The notes beneath the pieces are model-generated. The model had not been told where the DNA came from. It did not search any database and worked only from the letters and a program-made list of their open reading frames with translations. 64,000 nucleotides of DNA from Polaromonas sp. AER18D-145. GTDB taxonomy: Bacteria; Pseudomonadota; Gammaproteobacteria; Burkholderiales; Burkholderiaceae_C. Made by a program: the position numbers and the translations under genes. This document shows positions 10,672-21,393 of this stretch, one piece after another. Position 1 is the first letter of the stretch. Every line of letters starts with the position of its first letter. The stretch is taken from positions 1 through 64,000 of the forward strand of contig NZ_NBZV01000034.1 of assembly GCF_002379095.1 (NCBI RefSeq). Reading direction: 5' to 3'.

Positions 10672-11313
10672 ATGAAACACATCACCTTCTACCTCGACTT
10701 CATCTCGCCCTATGCCTACCTGGCTTTCGAGAAGCTGCCCGAGGCCCTGAAGGGCCTCAGCTACAGCGTGACCTACAAGCCGCTGCTGTTTGCCGGCCTG
10801 CTCAAGCACCATGGACAGCTCGGTCCCGCAGAAATCCCCGGCAAGCGCGACTGGACTTACCGCCAGGTGTTGTGGCTGGCCCACCAGCACGGCATCAGGC
10901 TGCAACTGCCTGCCAGTCATCCGTTCAACCCGCTGGGCCTGCTGCGCCTGGCCGTGGCCTGCGATGCGCACGGCACGCCCAACCGTTATGTCTGCGAGAC
11001 CCTGTTTCGCCACGTGTGGCAGAGCGGGCTGGAGGCGGCCGATTCGCAGCGGCTCGCTGCGCTGGCGGCGTCACTGGCGCCGCAACGCGACATCGACGGT
11101 GCGGACGTGAAAGCGCAGTTGAAGGCGCACAGCGACGAGGCCATCGCGCAGGGTGTGTTTGGCGTGCCCGCGCTGGCGGTGGACGGCAAGCTGTTCTGGG
11201 GTCTGGATGCGCTGCCCATGCTGCGCGCTTTTCTGCTCGGCGACGCCTGGTTTGACGGCCCGGACTGGGACGCGGCCAGTCAGCTTGCGACGGGCGTCTC
11301 GCGTCGGAAATAG
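10672..11313 (+). CDS. 2-hydroxychromene-2-carboxylate isomerase / DsbA-like thioredoxin-fold protein
   Basis: 213 residues, kappa-class-GST/DsbA-like fold of the 2-hydroxychromene-2-carboxylate isomerase family. The N-terminus FYLDFISPYAYLAF has Ser in place of the CXXC of disulfide oxidoreductases, and the cis-Pro loop FGVPALAVDGKLFWG is present. Family members isomerise chromene carboxylates in naphthalene breakdown or conjugate glutathione. No aromatic ring-cleavage genes are adjacent, so the substrate is unknown. A short gap follows the YbaK fusion, so it may be co-transcribed. Confidence 0.8.
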   Translation: MKHITFYLDFISPYAYLAFEKLPEALKGLSYSVTYKPLLFAGLLKHHGQLGPAEIPGKRDWTYRQVLWLAHQHGIRLQLPASHPFNPLGLLRLAVACDAHGTPNRYVCETLFRHVWQSGLEAADSQRLAALAASLAPQRDIDGADVKAQLKAHSDEAIAQGVFGVPALAVDGKLFWGLDALPMLRAFLLGDAWFDGPDWDAASQLATGVSRRK

Positions 11314-11493
11314 CCCGCCACCCGGCATTCTCCGCATACCGAAAATTTCTCCGGGGGTTTTCCCTTGCCTTGTCAGGTGGCGATAAGTTTGGCGCAAGCT
11401 CCTGTTGGTTTCGCGTCAGAGCTGGGTCAGAGTCTCCAAAAATAATCTCTTCAACCTCCATGTCGGGGGTGTTCAATTATTGGAGACAACATC
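11314..11493 (+). promoter_or_regulatory. Upstream region of the MFS transporter gene
   Basis: 180 bases without a gene. It holds the leader of the transporter gene, with GGAGA about 8 bases before ATG 11494. No confident -10/-35 pair was found. Confidence 0.3.
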
Positions 11494-13152
11494 ATGGCAA
11501 CTGCAGTCGCCCCCAGGCCGATGAGCGCCGAAGAGAAGAAAGTCATCTTCGCTTCGTCACTCGGCACTGTTTTCGAGTGGTATGACTTTTACCTCTACGG
11601 TTCGCTGGCAGCCATCATTGCCAAGCAGTTTTTCAGCGGACTCGATGAAGGTTCGGCCTTCATTTTTGCCCTGCTCGCGTTTGCAGCCGGTTTCATCGTG
11701 CGTCCGTTCGGCGCATTGGTGTTCGGCCGTCTCGGCGACATGATCGGCCGCAAATACACCTTCCTGATCACCATCCTGATCATGGGCCTGTCGACCTTCA
11801 TCGTCGGCCTGCTGCCCAACTACGCCACCATCGGCGTCGCCGCGCCCGTGATCCTGATTGCGCTGCGCATGCTGCAGGGTCTGGCACTTGGTGGCGAGTA
11901 CGGTGGTGCAGCCGTGTATGTGGCAGAACACTCGCCCCACGGCAAGCGCGGTGCCTATACCTCGTGGATCCAGACCACAGCCACGCTGGGCCTGTTCCTG
12001 TCGCTGATGGTGATTCTGGGTACGCGTACCCTGCTCGGTGAAGCGGCTTTTGCTGACTGGGGTTGGCGCATTCCCTTCCTGCTGTCCATCCTGTTGCTGG
12101 GCGTGTCGGTGTACATCCGGCTGAGCATGAATGAGTCACCTGCCTTCACCAAAATGAAGGCCGAAGGCAAGACCTCCAAGGCACCTTTGTCCGAATCCTT
12201 CGGCCAGTGGAAAAACCTGAAGATCGTCATCCTGGCGCTGATCGGCCTGACGGCCGGCCAAGCGGTGGTCTGGTATTCGGGCCAGTTCTATGCACTGTTC
12301 TTCCTGACACAGTCCCTCAAGGTGGACGGCGCCACAGCCAACATTTTTGTTGCTGTTTCGCTGCTGATCGGCACGCCTTTCTTCGTCATTTTCGGCACGC
12401 TGTCAGACAAGATCGGCCGCAAGCCCATCATCATGGCCGGTTGCCTGCTGGCCGCGTTGACCTACTTCCCGGTGTTCACCGCGCTGACCAAAGCCGCCAA
12501 CCCTGATCTTGCTGCCGCACAGGCGAAGAACAAGGTCGTTGTGACGGCTGACGCGAGCGAGTGTTCGTTCCAGTTCAACCCGACCGGCACGGCAAAGTTC
12601 ACCAGCTCCTGCGACATCGCCAAGCAGGTGCTCGCCGGCGCATCGGTGAGTTATGAGAACGCGCCCGGCGCCGCCGGTGTACCCGCCACCATCAAGATTG
12701 GCGAGACCGTCATCTCCAGCTATTCCTCCAAAGGCCTGCCTGCGGATGAAGCCAAGAAGAAGGACGCCGCGTTCAAGAAGCTGGTTGCTGACGACCTGAA
12801 GGCTGCCGGTTATCCGACCAAGGCCGATCCGGCCAAGGTGGACAAGTTCATGGTGATTGCCATCCTGTCCTACCTGGTGCTGCTCGTGACCATGGTCTAC
12901 GGCCCGATCGCGGCCATGCTGGTGGAACTGTTTCCCACGCGTATCCGCTACACCTCCATGAGCCTGCCGTACCACATTGGCAATGGCTGGTTTGGCGGCT
13001 TGCTGCCCACCACGGCCTTTGCCATCGTGGCGCAGACGGGCAACATGTACAACGGCTTGTGGTATCCGATCATCATTGCCGGCATGACCGTCGTGATTGG
13101 CACCTTGTTTATCAAGGAAACCAAAGACGTCGACATCTACGCTGACGACTGA
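11494..13152 (+). CDS. MFS transporter, metabolite:H+ symporter type
   Basis: 552 residues, major facilitator of the metabolite:H+ symporter (ProP/ShiA/KgtP-like) group. N-terminal TVFEWYDFYLYGSLA and the loop 2-3 motif GRLGDMIGRKYTF are typical, as is GTLSDKIGRKP in the second half. The protein is about 110 residues longer than the usual 430-440 because of a hydrophilic insert at about residues 334-449, between two late helices and likely outside the membrane; the insert has two Cys (about 357 and 373). The substrate is probably a carboxylate but cannot be named. A rho-independent terminator follows. Confidence 0.85.
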   Translation: MATAVAPRPMSAEEKKVIFASSLGTVFEWYDFYLYGSLAAIIAKQFFSGLDEGSAFIFALLAFAAGFIVRPFGALVFGRLGDMIGRKYTFLITILIMGLSTFIVGLLPNYATIGVAAPVILIALRMLQGLALGGEYGGAAVYVAEHSPHGKRGAYTSWIQTTATLGLFLSLMVILGTRTLLGEAAFADWGWRIPFLLSILLLGVSVYIRLSMNESPAFTKMKAEGKTSKAPLSESFGQWKNLKIVILALIGLTAGQAVVWYSGQFYALFFLTQSLKVDGATANIFVAVSLLIGTPFFVIFGTLSDKIGRKPIIMAGCLLAALTYFPVFTALTKAANPDLAAAQAKNKVVVTADASECSFQFNPTGTAKFTSSCDIAKQVLAGASVSYENAPGAAGVPATIKIGETVISSYSSKGLPADEAKKKDAAFKKLVADDLKAAGYPTKADPAKVDKFMVIAILSYLVLLVTMVYGPIAAMLVELFPTRIRYTSMSLPYHIGNGWFGGLLPTTAFAIVAQTGNMYNGLWYPIIIAGMTVVIGTLFIKETKDVDIYADD

Positions 13153-13220
13153 TCCCGGGAATGACAGTCTTGTGGTTCTGCCCGGTCCCCGGGCGGAACC
13201 ACCGAACAAGTTTTTTACAA

Positions 13221-13246
13221 ACCCCCGCGTTGCCGGGGGTTTTTTT
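13221..13246 (+). terminator. Rho-independent terminator after the MFS gene
   Basis: Stem ACCCCC...GGGGGT with a short GC-rich loop, followed by a run of T. It lies 69 bases after the MFS stop and just before a small gene. Confidence 0.8.
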
Positions 13247-13259
13247 CTGGAGAAATAGC

Positions 13260-13439
13260 ATGTGGAAAATAGCACTCGCCTTCGTGGTCTTTGCCGGTCT
13301 GGCCATCTTCATCCTGAGCAAGGGCGGAGACATTGACATGGGGGGCGAAAAGCATGGCATCGAGGTCACGCATGAAGCCCCGACGCCGGCATCGGCCGCT
13401 TCAGCCGCTGCGTCGGCCGTGTCCGCGCCTGCACGTTAG
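13260..13439 (+). CDS. Small single-pass membrane protein
   Basis: 59 residues. One N-terminal membrane helix (about residues 2-19, KIALAFVVFAGLAIFILS), then a short acidic stretch and an Ala/Ser-rich tail. ATG 13260 is preceded by TGGAGA at a good distance; the open frame upstream runs through the terminator and is not used. Function unknown. Confidence 0.65.
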   Translation: MWKIALAFVVFAGLAIFILSKGGDIDMGGEKHGIEVTHEAPTPASAASAAASAVSAPAR

Positions 13440-13459
13440 TCCGTCCACCGACCCGCATC

Positions 13460-13927
13460 ATGATTTACGCCAAGACCGAGGCCGGGCAGCAGGCCTTGAA
13501 AGACCGGTCCCTGCTCACGCCCCGACAGCGCTCCGCCTTCATCCTGTTTGACGGCAAACGTTCCGTTTCGCAGGTGCTGGAGGCGACGGCGGGCCTGGGT
13601 GTGACGCCGGCAGAGCTGGTTGAACTGGTGGAGTTGGGTTTTCTCACCCCCAGCCAGCAGTCCGTCGAAACGGCCGCCACCGCGGCGGCGCAGGCGGCGG
13701 CAATGGTGGCCAGGAAGGAGGGCAGCGATGCCGCCAATGACCGCTACAAGCAGGCCTACCCGATCGCTGCACAGTTGACGGGGGCGCTGGGGCTCAGGGG
13801 GTTCAGGTTGAACCTGGCCGTCGAGGGTGCGGCAGATGTGGAGGCCCTGCTTGCGCTGCTTCCAAAAATCAGGGAAGCCGTCGGGGCCGGCAAATGCAGC
13901 GCGCTGGAACAGGCCCTCAAAGGCTGA
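13460..13927 (+). CDS. Hypothetical protein, Burkholderiales type
   Basis: 155 residues. N-terminal part (TEAGQQALKDRSLLTPRQRSAF onwards) looks like a small winged-helix or helical bundle, with repeated LVEL helices at 47-60; an Ala-rich helix follows, and a C-terminal alpha/beta part ends near the stop. No family recognised beyond similar proteins expected in related genomes. The frame of the convergent binding-protein gene runs over its 3' end only because that gene lost its own stop. Confidence 0.6.
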   Translation: MIYAKTEAGQQALKDRSLLTPRQRSAFILFDGKRSVSQVLEATAGLGVTPAELVELVELGFLTPSQQSVETAATAAAQAAAMVARKEGSDAANDRYKQAYPIAAQLTGALGLRGFRLNLAVEGAADVEALLALLPKIREAVGAGKCSALEQALKG

Positions 13928-15084
13928 GGGCCCTGGGGGACTAGGAGCCTGTCGGGCTTGGGAGTCGTCGGCTGCAAATCGACCGCAGCGGTCCATTTTT
14001 CACCGTCTTTTTGTCCCATAGCTGGGCTATGGGCCTGCAAATGCGGCAAAAACTGTCCTCGCTGGGGCCGATTTTCGCTTTCGACGCCCTCCAGGGCGGC
14101 CTGGATTTTTTCGCGCGTCGGTTTGGCGCCGGCCCGTTTCAACCCTTCGACCAGGACCTTGGCAGCGGCAAACCCTTCGAGCATGGCCGGGCTGATGTCG
14201 CCAGTGCCTTTGGCCTTGGACAGTTCCTGGGCTTCCTTGACCATGGAATAGGCAATGGAGCGTTCATAAGGAAAGACCTGGGTCACGATCACGCCGCGCG
14301 CATTGTCGCCCAGGCTTTTGATGAAGCCGCTCGATGCATTGTTGGACAGCGTCACGATCTGCGCAGCGGAGCCGGCGGCACGAAAGGCTTTCATGCCATC
14401 GACCACCGCCTGGCCGGAGGCCACCATGATGATGGCCTGCGCATTGGACTGGACCACCTTGGGCACGATCGGCCCGAAGTCGGGCTTGCCTCGGTTGAAT
14501 TTTTCCAGCACCGCAGGCTGCAGCTTGGCGGCAGCGAAGCCTTTTTGCGCGCCGGCCACGCCGTCGGCACCGAAGCTGTCGTCGGCATAAACCAGGCCGA
14601 TGCGCGTGATGCCCATCGAGCTCAGGTGGGTGATCGCCTTCTCAGCTTCGCGCTGGTAGGTGGCGCGCACGTTGAACACGTGTTTTTTGACCGGCTGGTG
14701 CAGCACCATGGCGCCAGTGGACGGACCCACCAGCGGCACGCCGTGCTTTTCGAGGAGCGGAAGCATGGCTTCCGTGTGGGGTGTGCCACGGGTCAGGAAC
14801 ATGGCTGCGACGTTCTGTTCCTCGATCAGCTTGCGGGCATTTTCGCCGGCCAGTTTGGGGTCGAACTTGTCGTCGAGCGAGATCAGTTCAATCTTCTGCC
14901 CGTTGACACCGCCCTTGGCATTGATGGCGTCGATGTAGAGCTTCGCTCCGTCCGTGGTTTCCTTCACGCCGGCGCCCACGGGGCCGGTAAAGCCCGCGGT
15001 CTGCCCGATCAGGATTTGTGCCTGGCTGGCGTGGCTCACGGCCGCGAGCAGGAGTGCAGCGCACCAGAAATTCAGCTTTTTCAT
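13756..15084 (-). pseudogene. Branched-chain amino acid ABC transporter substrate-binding protein, 3' end replaced by a repeat element
   Basis: Starts with a good ribosome site (AAGGAG) and a signal peptide ending SHASQA, then a LivK-type periplasmic binding protein: IGQTAGFTGPVGAGVKE, GVPLVGPSTG, TYQREAEKAITHL, YADDSFG. Recognisable homology stops near residue 335 (REKIQAALEG), where families of 375-400 residues still have about 40-50 residues. From there the frame reads through a MITE-like repeat (13943-14089) and on into the antisense of the neighbouring gene, giving 442 residues. The protein may fold poorly; whether it still binds ligand is unknown. No permease or ATPase genes are adjacent. 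Confidence 0.75.
13943..14089 (+). mobile_element. MITE-like element, truncated copy (family C, copy 1)
   Basis: Starts with the 20-bp end AGGAGCCTGTCGGGCTTGGG and matches the complete copy at 38713-38877 for 147 bases with few differences, but the right-hand inverted end is missing. The break lies in the 3' part of the binding-protein gene. Contains an internal hairpin CCCATAGC/GCTATGGG. Confidence 0.85.
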
Positions 15085-15264
15085 GTCATATCTCCTTGGG
15101 CTGTTGAGTTTACGCTGTCAATCTCACCGTTCGGTGGGGAAACTACGGGCGGGATAACCAGAGGACGGGTCAACGCAAAGGGCTGGCGGGCGGCTTAACC
15201 CTACGCCGCCGATTCGCACGAGCGCTGTCTAGAATGTTTGACCTACAAGGAAAGCCCCCCACCC
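15085..15264. promoter_or_regulatory. Divergent region between the binding-protein gene and uvrA
   Basis: 180 bases between divergent starts. It must hold both promoters; no clear -10/-35 pair or SOS (LexA) box was recognised by eye. Confidence 0.3.
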
Positions 15265-18200
15265 ATGACCCAGGGAACCATCCGCATTCGCGGCGCGCGA
15301 CAGCACAACCTCAAAAACATTGATCTTGATATCCGCACGGGGGAAATGACGGTGGTCACCGGCCCCAGCGGGTCCGGCAAGTCCTCGCTGGTGTTTGACA
15401 CGCTGTTTGCCGAAGGCCAGCGCCGTTATGTGGAAACTTTCTCGGCCTATGCACGGCAGTTCCTGGACCGCATGGACAAGCCGGCGGTGGACAAGGTGGA
15501 AGGGGTGCCACCGGCGATTGCGATTGACCAGACCAACCCGGTTCGCAGTTCGCGCTCCACCGTGGGCACCATGACCGAACTCAACGACCACTTAAAACTT
15601 TTGTATGCACGTGCCGCGCAGCTTTTCGACAAAAAGACTGCGCAGGCCGTGCGCCATGACACACCGGAGTCGATTTATGCCGAGCTGATGGCGCGCACAG
15701 CGGGCAGCGATTCCAGAGTGGTCATGACCTTCCCGGTGGAACTGCCCGGCAATACCAGCGCCGAGGAAGTGACGCAGTGGCTGTCGGCCAGCGGCTTCAC
15801 GCGTGTGCATGCAGAGCGCGACGTGGCGACACCTGCCGGGCCGCGCATGAGCGACGCCGGGCCGCCCCAAGGCGCGAAGGCCCCCTCGGGGGGCAGCGCA
15901 GTACGCGAAGCGACAAGCGTGGGGGCCATTAAATTGCTCGACGTGGTGGCCGACCGCTTTCGTGTCCAGACCGCCGAGAAGGCGCGGGTGATCGAAGCCA
16001 TCGAGCTGGCGCTCAAACGCGGTGGTCGCCTCAATGTGTATGTGCAGCCTGCGCAGGAGGGCGCTGCGGAGGAGATGTGGCGCTTTTCGACCGGCCTGCA
16101 TTGCCCCGAGAGCGACCTGCGTTACGGCGAACCGACACCCTCGCTGTTTTCCTTCAATTCGGCCATGGGGGCCTGCGACACCTGCCGCGGTTTTGGCCGC
16201 GTCATCGGCGTCGACTACGGCCTGGTGATTCCCAACGACAAGCTGACCCTGCGCTCGGGTGCCATCAAGCCCATGCAGACGCCGGCCTGGAAAGAGGCCC
16301 AGGACGACCTGATGCGCCATGCCGAGACGGCCGGCATCCCGCGCGACACGCCCTGGTACAAACTCACCCCCGAGCAGCAGGGCTGGGTCATCAACGGCTC
16401 GCCGAACTGGAATGGCAAATGGAACCAGCACTGGTTCGGCATCAAGCGCTTCTTCGCCTACCTCGAGAGCAAGGCCTACAAGATGCACATTCGTGTGCTG
16501 CTGTCCAAATACCGCAGCTACACGCCCTGCGAGACCTGCGGCGGCGCGCGCCTCAAGCTGGAGGCCCTGCTCTGGCGCCTGGGTTCGAAAGACGCGGCCG
16601 ATGCGGCGCTGCCGCCGGCCAAACGTTTCATGCCGGTCGGTGTGGACTGGACGCGTGCGCAACTCGAGGCCCTGCCGGGCCTGAGCCTGCACGACCTGAT
16701 GCAGTTGCCGATCGACCGGCTGCGGGATTTTTTCAACGGGCTGGCACCGGCCGCGCTGCAGGACGGCAGCGCGCCCGATGCCGAGTTCAAGGCACTCAAG
16801 TCGCTGTTCGAGGAAATCCACACCCGGCTCAAATACCTCAGCGATGTCGGCATCGGCTACCTGACGCTGGACCGGCAAAGCCGCACGCTGTCGGGCGGTG
16901 AGGTGCAGCGCATCAACCTCACCACCGCGCTCGGCACTTCATTGGTCAACACGCTGTTTGTGCTCGACGAACCGTCGATCGGCCTGCACCCGCGCGACAT
17001 GAACCGCATCACCCAGGCCATGCACCGGTTGCGCGATGCCGGCAACACGCTGGTGGTGGTCGAGCACGACCCGGCGGTGATGCTGGCCGCCGACCGCATG
17101 ATCGACATGGGTCCGGGCCCGGGCGAGAAGGGCGGCCAGATTGTTTTCGACGGCACGCCGGAAGACCTCAAACACGCCGACACGTTGACCGGCGCCTACC
17201 TCGGCTCGCGCAAGCAGGTCGGCATGGGCTTCAAGCGCCCGGTGACGGACAACACGCCGCGTCTGATTCTGGAAGGCGCGCGCGACCACAACCTGAAAAA
17301 CCTCACGGTGGAATTTCCGCTGCAGCGCCTGGTCTGCGTGACCGGTGTCAGCGGGTCCGGCAAGTCCACGCTGATGCAGGACATCCTGGCACCCGCACTG
17401 CTGCGCCAGTTCGGCAAGGCCACGGAAACACCCGGCCTGCATGACCGGCTGATGGGTGCGGATTATCTGACAGATGTGGTGTTTGTCGACCAGTCGCCGA
17501 TCGGCAAGACGGCGCGCTCCAACCCGGCCAGTTATGTGGGCGCCTGGGACGCGGTGCGCGAGCTGTTTGCGCAGGCCCCCATGGCCCGCCAGCGCAGTTA
17601 CACCGCGTCCAAGTTCAGTTTCAACAACGGCGACGGGCGCTGCCCGACCTGCGGCGGCTCGGGCTTTGAACATGTGGAGATGCAGTTCCTCAGCGACGTC
17701 TACCTGCGTTGCCCCGACTGCGACGGCAAGCGTTACCGGCCCGAGATCCTGGAAGTCACCATTGAACGCAAGGCGATCGGTGATGTGCGTGCACGCCTGA
17801 TGAATGTGTCCGATGTTCTGGACCTGACGGTCAGCGAGGCCTGCGCGCTGTTTGCGCAGGACCGCGAGGTGATCCGTGCGTTGCAGCCCATCGTGGATGT
17901 CGGCCTCGAATACGTGAAGCTGGGCCAACCGGTGCCGACGCTGTCGGGTGGCGAGGCGCAGCGCCTCAAACTCGCCGGTTTCCTGGCCGGCGCATCGAAA
18001 ACCGCGAGCAACAGCCGGCAGCCGCTGGCGCTGAAAAACATCAACCGCGGCACGCTGTTCCTGTTCGACGAGCCGACCACCGGTCTGCATTTCGACGACA
18101 TCGCCAAACTGATGCGTGCGCTGCGCAAGCTGCTCGATGTCGGCCATTCGCTGATCATCATCGAGCACAACCTTGACGTGATTCGCTCGGCCGACTGGCT

Positions 18201-21200
18201 GATTGACCTGGGTCCCGAAGGCGGCGAGGCCGGCGGCTTGCTGGTGGCCCAGGGCACGCCCGAAGCCGTGCGCGAGCACCCGACCTCCCACACCGCGCTG
18301 GCGCTGCGCGAGTACGAGCAGGCCATGGGCAAGGTGCATGGTGTCGAGGAGGCGCGGCCCAAGGTCTGGACCACCAAACCGGCGTTTTCCAACCTGATCC
18401 AGATCGTCAATGCCAAGGAGCACAACCTCAAGAGCCTGTCGGTCAACATTCCGCGCGGCCAGTTCAACGTGGTGACCGGCGTGTCGGGGTCCGGCAAGTC
18501 CACGCTGGCGTTTGACATATTGTTCAACGAGGGCCAGCGGCGTTACCTGGAGTCGCTCAACGCCTATGCACGCAGCATCGTGCAGCCGGCCGGCCGGCCC
18601 GAGGTGGACGCGGTCTACGGCATTCCGCCGACCGTGGCGATCGAGCAGCGCCTGTCGCGCGGCGGACGCAAGTCCACCGTGGGCACGACCACCGAGGTCT
18701 GGCATTTCCTGCGCCTGCTTTACGTGAAGCTCGGCATCCAGCATTGCACCAAAGACGGTGCGGCGGTGATGCCGCAGAGCGCCGAAAGTATTGCCGCGCA
18801 ACTGCTCAAGGCGCACCGTGGCCAGCACATCGGCCTGCTGGCGCCGCTGGTGATCAACCGCAAGGGCGTCTACACGGAACTCGCCGACTGGGCGCGGCCG
18901 CGCGGCTACACGCATTTGCGCGTGGACGGCGAATTTCTGCCGACCACGGGCTTTCCGCGCATCGACCGCTTCAAGGAGCACACGGTGGAGCTGCCGGTGG
19001 CCGACATCCACGTGACCCCCGCCAACGAGGCCGCGCTGCGCCAGGCGCTGGCCACCGCGCTGGAACACGGCAAGGGGGTGGTGCATGTGCTGGCCCCGCT
19101 GGATGGCTTGCGCGGCGCGATGCTGGCCGGCACGCCCACCCGGCAGATCGGTAGCTTGCAGGCCTCGTCCACCAAACGTGCTTGCCCGGTCTGCGCCACC
19201 TCCTACCCTGAACTCGACCCACGCCTGTTCAGCTACAACAGCAAACACGGCTGGTGCCCGGACTGCGTGGGCACCGGTGTCAGGCTCACCAAGGAACAGC
19301 GCAAGGTGTTTGACGACTCGGTGCGTGACGACGACAACAAGGGCCGCGAGCAGAGTTTTGTCGAGGCCGATGTGGACGAGGTGCTGGACGCCGTCTGCCC
19401 GGCCTGCGCCGGCTCACGCCTGAACGCGCAGGCGCGTGCCGTGAAGTTTGCGGGGGTGGGCATTGCCGACATCGCCGCGCTGTCGGTGACCGACGTGCGC
19501 CGCTGGGTCGAGACGCTGGCGCTGTCAGGGCGCGAGGCCGGCATTGCGCGCGACCTGATTCCCGAGATCAAGAGCCGGCTCGAATTCCTCGAGGACGTGG
19601 GCCTGGGCTATTTGACGCTGGACCGTGGCGCGCCCACGCTGTCGGGCGGCGAAGCCCAGCGCATACGGCTGGCGGCGCAGTTGGGTTCCAACCTGCAGGG
19701 GGTTTGTTATGTGCTGGACGAGCCGACCATCGGCCTGCACCCGCGCGACAACCAGATTTTGCTGCGCGCGCTGGGCAAGCTCAGCGAACGTGGCAACACG
19801 CTGGTGGTGGTTGAGCATGACGAAGACACGATTCGCCGCGCCGACAACATCATCGACATCGGGCCCGGCGCCGGCAAACGCGGTGGCCAGCTCGTGGGGC
19901 AGGGTACGGCCGAACACCTGGCGACCCTGCCGGATTCACTGACCGGGCGCTACCTGGCCAACCCGCTGATTCACCCGCTGCATGCGCGGCGTGAGACGCA
20001 GTGGGCCCTCACCCCAGCCCTCTCCCCGCAGGGGCGAGGGAGTGGAACGGGTTTGCTCCCTCTCCCCTTGGGAGAGGGCAGGGGTGAGGGCTCCCCGCTC
20101 AAGCCCCTGAGCAAGCAGAAGGCCGCAACGCTGAAGGCCCAGGCGCTGAAAGCGGCGGCCGCCCGTGCCAGCGCGCTGCACAATGCCGCGCCGGCGGCAG
20201 CCAGCCCGTTCACCTCCTGGCTCACCGTGGTCGGGGCCGACCTGCACAACCTCAAGAACGTCTCGGTCAAGGTCCCGCTGTACCGGTTGGTCGCGGTGAC
20301 GGGGGTGTCGGGGTCGGGCAAATCAACCCTGGCGCGCGATGTGCTGCTGACCAATGTGCAGGCCGGCGTGGCGCAACGTTCGACGCGGGCCGGGCGTGAG
20401 GCCGACGATGCCGGCAAACACCCGGCATGGACCGGCTGCGAAGACATCGAGGGTTACGAGGTGGTGGACCGTGTGCTCGAAGTGGACCAGACGCCGATCG
20501 GCAAGACACCGCGCTCCTGCCCGGCCACCTACATCGGTTTCTGGGACACGGTGCGCAAGCTGTTCGCCGACACACTCGAAGCCAAGGCGCGCGGTTACGG
20601 CGCCGGGCGTTTCAGTTTCAACACCGGCGAAGGCCGCTGCCCGACCTGCGAAGGTGCCGGCGTGCGCACCATCGGCATGAGCTTCCTGCCGGACGTGAAG
20701 GTGCTCTGCGAAACCTGTCACGGCGCGCGTTTTAACCCCGAGACCCAGGCCGTGACCTGGCGCGGCAAGAACATCGGCGACGTGTTGACCATGGAAGTCG
20801 ACGAAGCCGTCGAGTTTTTCGCCTCCATGCCGAGCATTGCGCACCCGCTGCAGTTGCTCAAGGACGTGGGCCTGGGTTACCTGACGCTGGGCCAGCCGTC
20901 GCCGACGCTGTCGGGCGGCGAGGCGCAGCGCATCAAGCTGGTGACCGAACTGTCCAAGGTGCGCGACGATATCACGCGGCGCGGCCAGAAGGCGCCGCAC
21001 ACCTTGTATGTGCTGGACGAGCCCACGGTGGGCCTGCATATGGCTGATGTCGAAAAACTGATCCATGTGCTGCACCGGCTGGTCAATGGCGGCCACAGCG
21101 TGGTGGTGATCGAGCACGACCTCGACGTGATCGCCGAAGCCGACTGGGTGATCGACCTGGGACCGGACGGCGGCAACGCCGGCGGCCAGGTGGTCGCGGC

Positions 21201-21273
21201 CACGACGCCGGAGCAGGTGGTCAAGCTGGGCACGGCAACCGGGAAGGCGCTGGCACCGGTGTTGGCACGTTAG
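15265..21273 (+). CDS. uvrA: Double-length UvrA (excinuclease ABC subunit A, two tandem UvrA units)
   Basis: 2002 residues, about twice normal UvrA (about 940). Four ATP-binding modules are present: Walker A at about residues 32, 693, 1072 and 1679 (one GPSGSGKSS and three GVSGSGKST) and signatures [17 protein letters not shown] at about 542, 893, 1459 and 1882, each followed by a DEP(S/T) Walker B. Zinc-finger Cys pairs occur in each half ([32 protein letters not shown]). UvrA finds DNA damage and loads UvrB; this fused form is known from related beta- and gammaproteobacteria and is thought to be a second UvrA, so a normal uvrA probably lies elsewhere. Two unrelated repeats sit in frame at residues about 191-222 and 1581-1609. 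ATG 15265 is chosen for the conserved start; AAGGA lies about 11 bases ahead. TTG 15238 is an alternative. Confidence 0.88.
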   Translation: MTQGTIRIRGARQHNLKNIDLDIRTGEMTVVTGPSGSGKSSLVFDTLFAEGQRRYVETFSAYARQFLDRMDKPAVDKVEGVPPAIAIDQTNPVRSSRSTVGTMTELNDHLKLLYARAAQLFDKKTAQAVRHDTPESIYAELMARTAGSDSRVVMTFPVELPGNTSAEEVTQWLSASGFTRVHAERDVATPAGPRMSDAGPPQGAKAPSGGSAVREATSVGAIKLLDVVADRFRVQTAEKARVIEAIELALKRGGRLNVYVQPAQEGAAEEMWRFSTGLHCPESDLRYGEPTPSLFSFNSAMGACDTCRGFGRVIGVDYGLVIPNDKLTLRSGAIKPMQTPAWKEAQDDLMRHAETAGIPRDTPWYKLTPEQQGWVINGSPNWNGKWNQHWFGIKRFFAYLESKAYKMHIRVLLSKYRSYTPCETCGGARLKLEALLWRLGSKDAADAALPPAKRFMPVGVDWTRAQLEALPGLSLHDLMQLPIDRLRDFFNGLAPAALQDGSAPDAEFKALKSLFEEIHTRLKYLSDVGIGYLTLDRQSRTLSGGEVQRINLTTALGTSLVNTLFVLDEPSIGLHPRDMNRITQAMHRLRDAGNTLVVVEHDPAVMLAADRMIDMGPGPGEKGGQIVFDGTPEDLKHADTLTGAYLGSRKQVGMGFKRPVTDNTPRLILEGARDHNLKNLTVEFPLQRLVCVTGVSGSGKSTLMQDILAPALLRQFGKATETPGLHDRLMGADYLTDVVFVDQSPIGKTARSNPASYVGAWDAVRELFAQAPMARQRSYTASKFSFNNGDGRCPTCGGSGFEHVEMQFLSDVYLRCPDCDGKRYRPEILEVTIERKAIGDVRARLMNVSDVLDLTVSEACALFAQDREVIRALQPIVDVGLEYVKLGQPVPTLSGGEAQRLKLAGFLAGASKTASNSRQPLALKNINRGTLFLFDEPTTGLHFDDIAKLMRALRKLLDVGHSLIIIEHNLDVIRSADWLIDLGPEGGEAGGLLVAQGTPEAVREHPTSHTALALREYEQAMGKVHGVEEARPKVWTTKPAFSNLIQIVNAKEHNLKSLSVNIPRGQFNVVTGVSGSGKSTLAFDILFNEGQRRYLESLNAYARSIVQPAGRPEVDAVYGIPPTVAIEQRLSRGGRKSTVGTTTEVWHFLRLLYVKLGIQHCTKDGAAVMPQSAESIAAQLLKAHRGQHIGLLAPLVINRKGVYTELADWARPRGYTHLRVDGEFLPTTGFPRIDRFKEHTVELPVADIHVTPANEAALRQALATALEHGKGVVHVLAPLDGLRGAMLAGTPTRQIGSLQASSTKRACPVCATSYPELDPRLFSYNSKHGWCPDCVGTGVRLTKEQRKVFDDSVRDDDNKGREQSFVEADVDEVLDAVCPACAGSRLNAQARAVKFAGVGIADIAALSVTDVRRWVETLALSGREAGIARDLIPEIKSRLEFLEDVGLGYLTLDRGAPTLSGGEAQRIRLAAQLGSNLQGVCYVLDEPTIGLHPRDNQILLRALGKLSERGNTLVVVEHDEDTIRRADNIIDIGPGAGKRGGQLVGQGTAEHLATLPDSLTGRYLANPLIHPLHARRETQWALTPALSPQGRGSGTGLLPLPLGEGRGEGSPLKPLSKQKAATLKAQALKAAAARASALHNAAPAAASPFTSWLTVVGADLHNLKNVSVKVPLYRLVAVTGVSGSGKSTLARDVLLTNVQAGVAQRSTRAGREADDAGKHPAWTGCEDIEGYEVVDRVLEVDQTPIGKTPRSCPATYIGFWDTVRKLFADTLEAKARGYGAGRFSFNTGEGRCPTCEGAGVRTIGMSFLPDVKVLCETCHGARFNPETQAVTWRGKNIGDVLTMEVDEAVEFFASMPSIAHPLQLLKDVGLGYLTLGQPSPTLSGGEAQRIKLVTELSKVRDDITRRGQKAPHTLYVLDEPTVGLHMADVEKLIHVLHRLVNGGHSVVVIEHDLDVIAEADWVIDLGPDGGNAGGQVVAATTPEQVVKLGTATGKALAPVLAR
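15837..15930 (+). repeat. Family B repeat inside uvrA (copy 2)
   Basis: Carries GCCCCCTCGGGGGGCAG, then a stretch ending GCGAAGCGACAAGCGTGGGGGCC, the same end as the intergenic copies at 31226, 32478, 43046 and 62181. It is read in frame as about 31 residues rich in Gly, Pro and Ala within the first UvrA half. Confidence 0.75.
20005..20091 (+). repeat. Palindromic repeat inside uvrA (family D, copy 1)
   Basis: 87 bases (29 codons) bounded by a 22-bp inverted repeat with one mismatch, GCCCTCACCCC at one end and GGGGTGAGGGC at the other. Read in frame it gives the familiar [10 protein letters not shown] and [10 protein letters not shown] peptides. It lies in the linker between the two ATPase modules of the second UvrA unit. 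Confidence 0.9.
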
Positions 21274-21393
21274 GGGAAAGACCTGCAAAATCGGCGGGAT
21301 ATGGGTTGGTGACGGGGAAAAAGAATGACGAGGTCATAAAATTACCAAACAGTAATATTATTACCTTTTGTTTCAATCGAACGGAAAAACACC

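Noticed and set aside
13756-13942. Treating the last 60 or so codons of the binding-protein frame as a real protein tail
   Set aside because: They are antisense to a forward gene with normal coding bias and start from repeat sequence.
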